The position numbers and the translations under genes are program-made. From NCBI GenBank assembly GCA_946626795.1, contig CAMOUZ010000013.1:1-17302 (forward strand): a stretch of 17,302 nt of DNA, read 5' to 3'. The stretch's first letter is position 1; each line of letters opens with the position of its first letter. This DNA is from an uncultured Clostridia bacterium (GTDB lineage Bacteria > Bacillota > Clostridia > Christensenellales > CAG-1252). A model generated the notes under the pieces. That model was not told where the DNA came from, searched no databases, and was given only the letters and a program-made list of their open reading frames with translations. This document shows positions 14,401 through 17,302 of the stretch, piece after piece.

Positions 14401-17302
14401 CAAAGCCGGTGCTTGCCGAGACGGAGACGGCGTGTTGCCCGGTCTCAGAGGGGATGACGTAACGGAAGCTCCCTTCGGAGAGGGTCTCGAAAGGATAAGA
14501 GGTATTGTTTCTCGTCAAGGTCATATTCGGCGTATAGGTCGTCGCCGTCCAGGTGACGATGCGGCCGTTGCGAGAGAGGGTGGAGAGTTGAGGAGCACGG
14601 GTCTCGTAGGTATAAGAAGCGATCTCTCCGGGCAAGACGGCGGCGTCGGACGCGATGGCCTGCACGCGCACACAGTGTGTCGATACAGACGTGGAGAGGG
14701 AGACGATGCGGTCGGTTTGTTCCGTCCAAGCGCCGTTGTCTATGCTCACGCTGTAAGCGTCGGCTCCCGTGATTCCCGCCCAAGCGACGCCGGAAGCGGA
14801 GGCGGTGAGGGACGGGGTGCCCAGTTTGGTGATTGTAAGGGAGGCGGTCTTCTCGATGGCGGATTCACTGTAATAATAAATATGGTTTGTCTCGTCGAAA
14901 ATGGGTTCCACGCTGACTTTTAGGGTGTAAACGCCCGCAACGGAAGGAAGGGTGTAACGGTATTTTGTCAGCGAGACCGCCGCGCAGTCCTCCGTCTCGT
15001 CATTCACGGTGAGCGTCATTTTCTCGGGCTTGGAGTTCGTCGTCCAAGAGAATTCCAAATCCGTGCGCGAGATATCCGAGAGGGTTAGGGTTTTGATTTC
15101 GTAATAATAAGCCGTGACGGGACTCTCCAAGAGAGTCGGGTCGGCGGGGTCGGGGATGGCTTTTACTTCCACGGAGTGCTCTCCCGCACCGAGATCCAAG
15201 GCGGCGCCGAGGTTCGAGACGGTCTCCCAACCGCTGTCTTCGCGGCGCACTTTATAAGTCGCGGCGTTCGTTATCGCGGTCCAAGAGACGCCCTCGGAGG
15301 AAGCGGAGACAGCGGGCGCGGAAAGGGTGGAGATCGTGACGCTTGCCTCCTTTTCGATCGCCGCCGCGGCGTGGTAATAGATCCGAGTCGCGGCGGCGAA
15401 AGAAGGATTCACCCGCACCGACAGCGTGTGCGTGCCGGCGGAAGAGGGGATAGTGTAGCTGTAATGCTCGGCGGAGGTCGTTTCGTAGTTTTTCGCCGTG
15501 CCGTTCAGGGAAAGGCTCATTTGCGAAGGATCTGCGGTCGCCGTCCAAGAGAAGGTCAAGCCGTTTCGGGTGATGTCCGAGAGGGCAAGCGCCTTGGTTT
15601 CATAGGTGTAAGTTGCGGAAGCGCCATCCGTCAGCGCGGGATCGGAAGAGATCGCCGTCACCGTAACGGAGTGATTTCCCGCCGCAGGAGAGAGGGGGAC
15701 GGAGCGTGAGGTTTGCGTCGTCGCCTCCCCGCCGTCGATGCTGACGCTGTACGACGCGGCGTTGGATACTGCGGACCAAGTCACGCCGGATGCGGAGGCG
15801 GAGAAATGGGGCGAACCGAGCGAAGAGATCGTGACGTTCGCCGTTTTTTCGATGGAGTTTTCCGCGAAATAATACACGTTGTTCTCTTCGTCGAAGGAGG
15901 GACTTGCCGTGACGCGGAGCGCATATGTGCCCGTGGCGGATTCGACCGTATGGGAATAGCTCCCTTCGGCAGGCGTTTCGTAGTCCGCCGTGGCGTTATT
16001 GACCGTCAAAGTGATGCGGTCTTGCGCCGCCGTCGCCGTCCAGGAGAAGGTCAGACCGTCTCGGGCGATGTCCGAAAGGGCAAGCGCCTTGGTTTCATAA
16101 GTGTAGGAAGCGGCGAGGCTTTCCAAGAATGCGGGATCGGAGGAGAGCGCTTTCACCGTTACGGAGTGATCTCCCGTCGCAGAGGAGAGGGCTACGAAAC
16201 GTGAGCTCTGCGTCGTCGCCGTTTTGCCGTCGATGCTGACGGAGTACGAAGCGGCGCTCGTTACTTCCGCCCATGCGACGCCTTCGGCGGAGGCGGTGAG
16301 GATAGGCGTGGAAAGGACGGAGATCGTGAAGTTTGCGGTCTTTTCAAGGGGTTCCGCGCCGTAATAATAGACGTTGTCGTTTTCGTCGAATGAGGGGGTT
16401 ACGGTGACGCGCAAAGCGTAGTCGCCCGCCGCAGAGGAGAGGACATAACGATAATGGGCGGCGGAGGTCGTTTCGTAGGTCGCTTCGTTCCCGTTTAAGG
16501 TCAGAGACATTGCTTCTTCCGCCGTCGTCGCCGACCAGGAGAAAGTCAGTCCGTTGCGGGTGACGTCCGAGAGGGCGAGCATTTTGGTCTCATAGCGGTA
16601 AGAAGCGACGGCGCTTTCCAAGCGAGAGGGGTCGGAGGAGAGTGCCTTCACTTCCACGGTATGGGTGGTCGTCGAAGAGAGAAGAGGGAGGACGCGCGTC
16701 GTTTGTTCCGTCCAGATGCCGCCGTCCGTCCGTACGCCGTACGAGGTGGCGCCCGTTACTTCCGCCCACACGATGCCTGCGAAGGAAGCGGAAAGGCTCG
16801 GAGCGGAAAGCGCCGATACGGTGATCGTTTCGTTTTCCGTGCGCGTGCCGACGGGGTAATAAAGGGCGGCGTCTTCCAAGTATCCGCCCGAAACGGTTAC
16901 GGAGAGTGCGTAAGTATCTGCGGTGGCGGGGCAAGTATAGGAATAAACGCCCGCGGCAAAGTCATACGCGGCTTTCTCGCCGTTTACGGTGAAGGAGACG
17001 TTTTTTCCGTCCGCCGTCCAAGTGGCGGTCAAACCGTTTGTCGAGAGGGCGGAGAGGGAAAGGGCTTTGGTGCCGTAAGAGAATGCGGCGGAGTCGCTTG
17101 CGAGCGAGCCGTTCATTGCGCGTACGCGAAGGGTGTGCTCGCCGACGATGTCGGAGAACGTCACGGAGCGAGAAGGCTCAGCCCTCCAATCCCCGTCGTC
17201 TAAGCTGACGCTGTACGAGGTGGCGCCCGCCACTTCCGCCCAAGTGATGCCCGCGGCGGAGACAGAGAGGATAGGCGCTTCGGGTGCGGTCGGCGTCGGC
17301 TC
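11438..17302 (-). CDS. Giant FN3-like repeat protein with C-terminal SGNH/GDSL hydrolase (5' partial)
   Basis: The frame runs unbroken from the right window edge to TGA 11440-11438, at least 1954 aa. A GTG at 17233 is internal, because the repeat pattern continues before it. In order from the edge: a Pro/Thr linker (EPTPTAPEAP), eight two-part beta-sandwich repeats (to about 13350), a jelly-roll-like domain ending YFYIDDVTLSYVSPD (about 13345-12790), two further beta-rich stretches (about 12790-12120) and an SGNH hydrolase (about 12120-11441). The hydrolase shows LLAGSSSMEKW with the nucleophile Ser near 12055, VGIGGT, FVGVNDLK, and DSMHLNQAGY with Asp near 11542 and His near 11533. Ser, Thr and Ala dominate and cysteine is rare, as in extracellular proteins. 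The protein probably binds and deacylates a surface or dietary polysaccharide; the substrate is unknown. No LPXTG motif or C-terminal membrane helix is seen. Confidence 0.88.
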   Translation of the reverse strand, partial: EPTPTAPEAPILSVSAAGITWAEVAGATSYSVSLDDGDWRAEPSRSVTFSDIVGEHTLRVRAMNGSLASDSAAFSYGTKALSLSALSTNGLTATWTADGKNVSFTVNGEKAAYDFAAGVYSYTCPATADTYALSVTVSGGYLEDAALYYPVGTRTENETITVSALSAPSLSASFAGIVWAEVTGATSYGVRTDGGIWTEQTTRVLPLLSSTTTHTVEVKALSSDPSRLESAVASYRYETKMLALSDVTRNGLTFSWSATTAEEAMSLTLNGNEATYETTSAAHYRYVLSSAAGDYALRVTVTPSFDENDNVYYYGAEPLEKTANFTISVLSTPILTASAEGVAWAEVTSAASYSVSIDGKTATTQSSRFVALSSATGDHSVTVKALSSDPAFLESLAASYTYETKALALSDIARDGLTFSWTATAAQDRITLTVNNATADYETPAEGSYSHTVESATGTYALRVTASPSFDEENNVYYFAENSIEKTANVTISSLGSPHFSASASGVTWSAVSNAASYSVSIDGGEATTQTSRSVPLSPAAGNHSVTVTAISSDPALTDGASATYTYETKALALSDITRNGLTFSWTATADPSQMSLSLNGTAKNYETTSAEHYSYTIPSSAGTHTLSVRVNPSFAAATRIYYHAAAAIEKEASVTISTLSAPAVSASSEGVSWTAITNAATYKVRREDSGWETVSNLGAALDLGAGEHSVEVKAIPDPADPTLLESPVTAYYYEIKTLTLSDISRTDLEFSWTTNSKPEKMTLTVNDETEDCAAVSLTKYRYTLPSVAGVYTLKVSVEPIFDETNHIYYYSESAIEKTASLTITKLGTPSLTASASGVAWAGITGADAYSVSIDNGAWTEQTDRIVSLSTSVSTHCVRVQAIASDAAVLPGEIASYTYETRAPQLSTLSRNGRIVTWTATTYTPNMTLTRNNTSYPFETLSEGSFRYVIPSETGQHAVSVSASTGFDVENAIYYYTANPTTRTTSVTFSRLAAPFLSASLSGVTWNSVSSASSYKVSVDGGDETSTTLRSVALSNATGNHSVTVKAVSTNDTVLESTAATYSYETKALALSDLSKDALIVSWTATAADDHIFIYKNNESMGTAASSSDVTHSAGGYRYTGIPQAEGSYTIEVTAESSFASNVYYYAANSITKSTTVTVSKLAAPSLTKGDSSISWSAVSHADSYSVYTDSGTASSQTSRSASYSSSTGRHTFYASAVAAEGSAYVSSDKASVSYYTTPVSLSSVTFKGITAHWVASAKSVKVKEDSGSYAVTTLSEYEIKSRTAGSHSVTVQAIGGYDASSNLYYSGSNQTKSAPKTLSLANTTLTFEDQTANSPYSTANGSTDASNWTQEYWNASNESWGETSNQMNSRAGDTSRVVNFSSSTTKNRFTYRGSNSNFGLVNTFSVRIGNYYTAYDIWYKISLIDTDGCVHYLAGATNKFIRSESTGTNNSNKVFKTVSYTGFDPIEVSAIRFEVYGSTGSDSTYCYFYIDDVTLSYVSPDLGSAASYSGGNFTVSAGGSTSKNFSAGYADAMSFTLQNKSGSATAQAVVTLYNGDHMVATGTYVLYSSATQSYTLIFNKWRVTKFTVSASYANVGVSSVSLGTSNTYAVTDNATYRVASTSGSTSILLMGEEVKSSTTINYNLTAIKQLQKYASDVSPLFASIVNVGQILSATYAQSIDVTSNASSTGTYGTLTIKYIESGASSLTTSTITVKRKDSAGLNEATRNAYSRNLWKNISVDPHSVLLAGSSSMEKWETYSQDMKGIEIADVGIGGTVSTDWSKDGGLAERLIYAYNPRAIILFVGVNDLKGGKTVANTLTDVKALIQQIHTKLPNAKVYYVLINKVPLAISGSNQLTESNVTSFNNSMASYANGYNWLTTIALDTTYHMAYSGGSGYDFNYNSTTKAYDKTTYYGKTSFFDSMHLNQAGYTEWAYVIRQKFLALDKKATWSETD
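13350..17302 (-). repeat. Eight tandem two-part beta-sandwich repeats (about 158-170 aa each)
   Basis: Each unit has an FN3-like half, as in APxLSASxxGVxWxxVxxA, SYSVSIDGG and HSVTVKAxSSDP, and a second half, as in YETKALALSDI, GLTFSWTA and NVYYYxxxSIEKTAxVTIS. Units begin near 17284, 16810, 16316, 15825, 15328, 14828, 14335 and 13824, and the last ends near 13350. The spacing is about 475-510 bases. The outer units (first, seventh, eighth) are most diverged; the last second half has lost the YETK start (YYTTPVSLSSVTF). The first visible unit follows a Pro/Thr linker, so it may be the first of the array, or more may lie beyond the window. Confidence 0.9.
15542..16105 (-). repeat. Near-identical DNA blocks in adjacent repeat units
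   Basis: Bases 16037-16105 and 15542-15610 align without gaps and agree at about 62 of 69 positions by eye. Both encode the junction FSWTATA...YETKALALSDI. The same stretch in the unit near 16530-16600 is also similar, but less so. Identity at the DNA level, including third positions, points to recent duplication or gene conversion between these middle units. Confidence 0.65.

Noticed and set aside
17231..17233. GTG as the start of the giant repeat protein
   Set aside because: The frame and the repeat pattern (PILSVSAAGITWAE) continue upstream to the window edge, so this GTG is an internal valine.
13350..17302. CRISPR-like or non-coding tandem repeat
   Set aside because: The repeats are long, diverged, fully in frame and encode beta-sandwich modules; no short spaced repeats are seen.

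Overview
The window reads like a chromosomal piece of an anaerobic Bacillota (Clostridia-type) genome, probably from an uncultured gut lineage. This is inferred from AGGAG-type ribosome binding sites, tightly packed same-strand genes, a MetA with the acetyl-CoA-type residue, a RimK-like ATP-grasp enzyme and a DUF4037 protein of the kind common in Clostridia, and FN3-like surface repeats. The DNA looks moderately GC-rich with GC-biased third positions, which creates many long antisense ORFs that are not genes. I see no rRNA, tRNA, CRISPR array, insertion sequence or integrase.

Positions 1-6663 (+ strand) form a compact housekeeping run: the 3' end of secG, a hairpin terminator, smpB (trans-translation), metY and metA (direct-sulfhydrylation route to homocysteine), a RimK-like ATP-grasp ligase, a TPR protein, a DUF4037 nucleotidyltransferase-like protein, and mutY (repair of 8-oxoG:A mispairs). 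From metA to the DUF4037 gene the coding regions overlap by 20, 8 and 4 bases, so those four genes are almost certainly co-transcribed and probably translationally coupled. metA carries Glu111, which marks an acetyltransferase, and this fits metY next door using O-acetylhomoserine.

A strong two-way hairpin terminator at 6722-6752 separates this run from two large minus-strand genes. The first (6779-11335, 1518 aa) is an intact fusion of DUF4011, a superfamily 1 helicase, a Vsr-like PD-(D/E)XK nuclease and DUF3320. This architecture is associated with single-gene anti-phage or anti-plasmid defence. Its short upstream region holds a plausible promoter whose -10 box lies inside a perfect 14-bp palindrome.

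The second (11438 to beyond 17302, at least 1954 aa) is a giant, probably extracellular protein whose N-terminus lies outside the window. It has a Pro/Thr linker, eight tandem two-part beta-sandwich repeats of about 158-170 aa, a jelly-roll-like domain, two further beta-rich stretches and a C-terminal SGNH/GDSL hydrolase with all four signature blocks. No sortase motif or C-terminal membrane anchor is visible.

The two most interesting objects are the one-protein helicase-nuclease and the repeat-SGNH giant protein. The third is the small ATP-grasp/TPR/DUF4037 cassette of unknown function inside the housekeeping operon.
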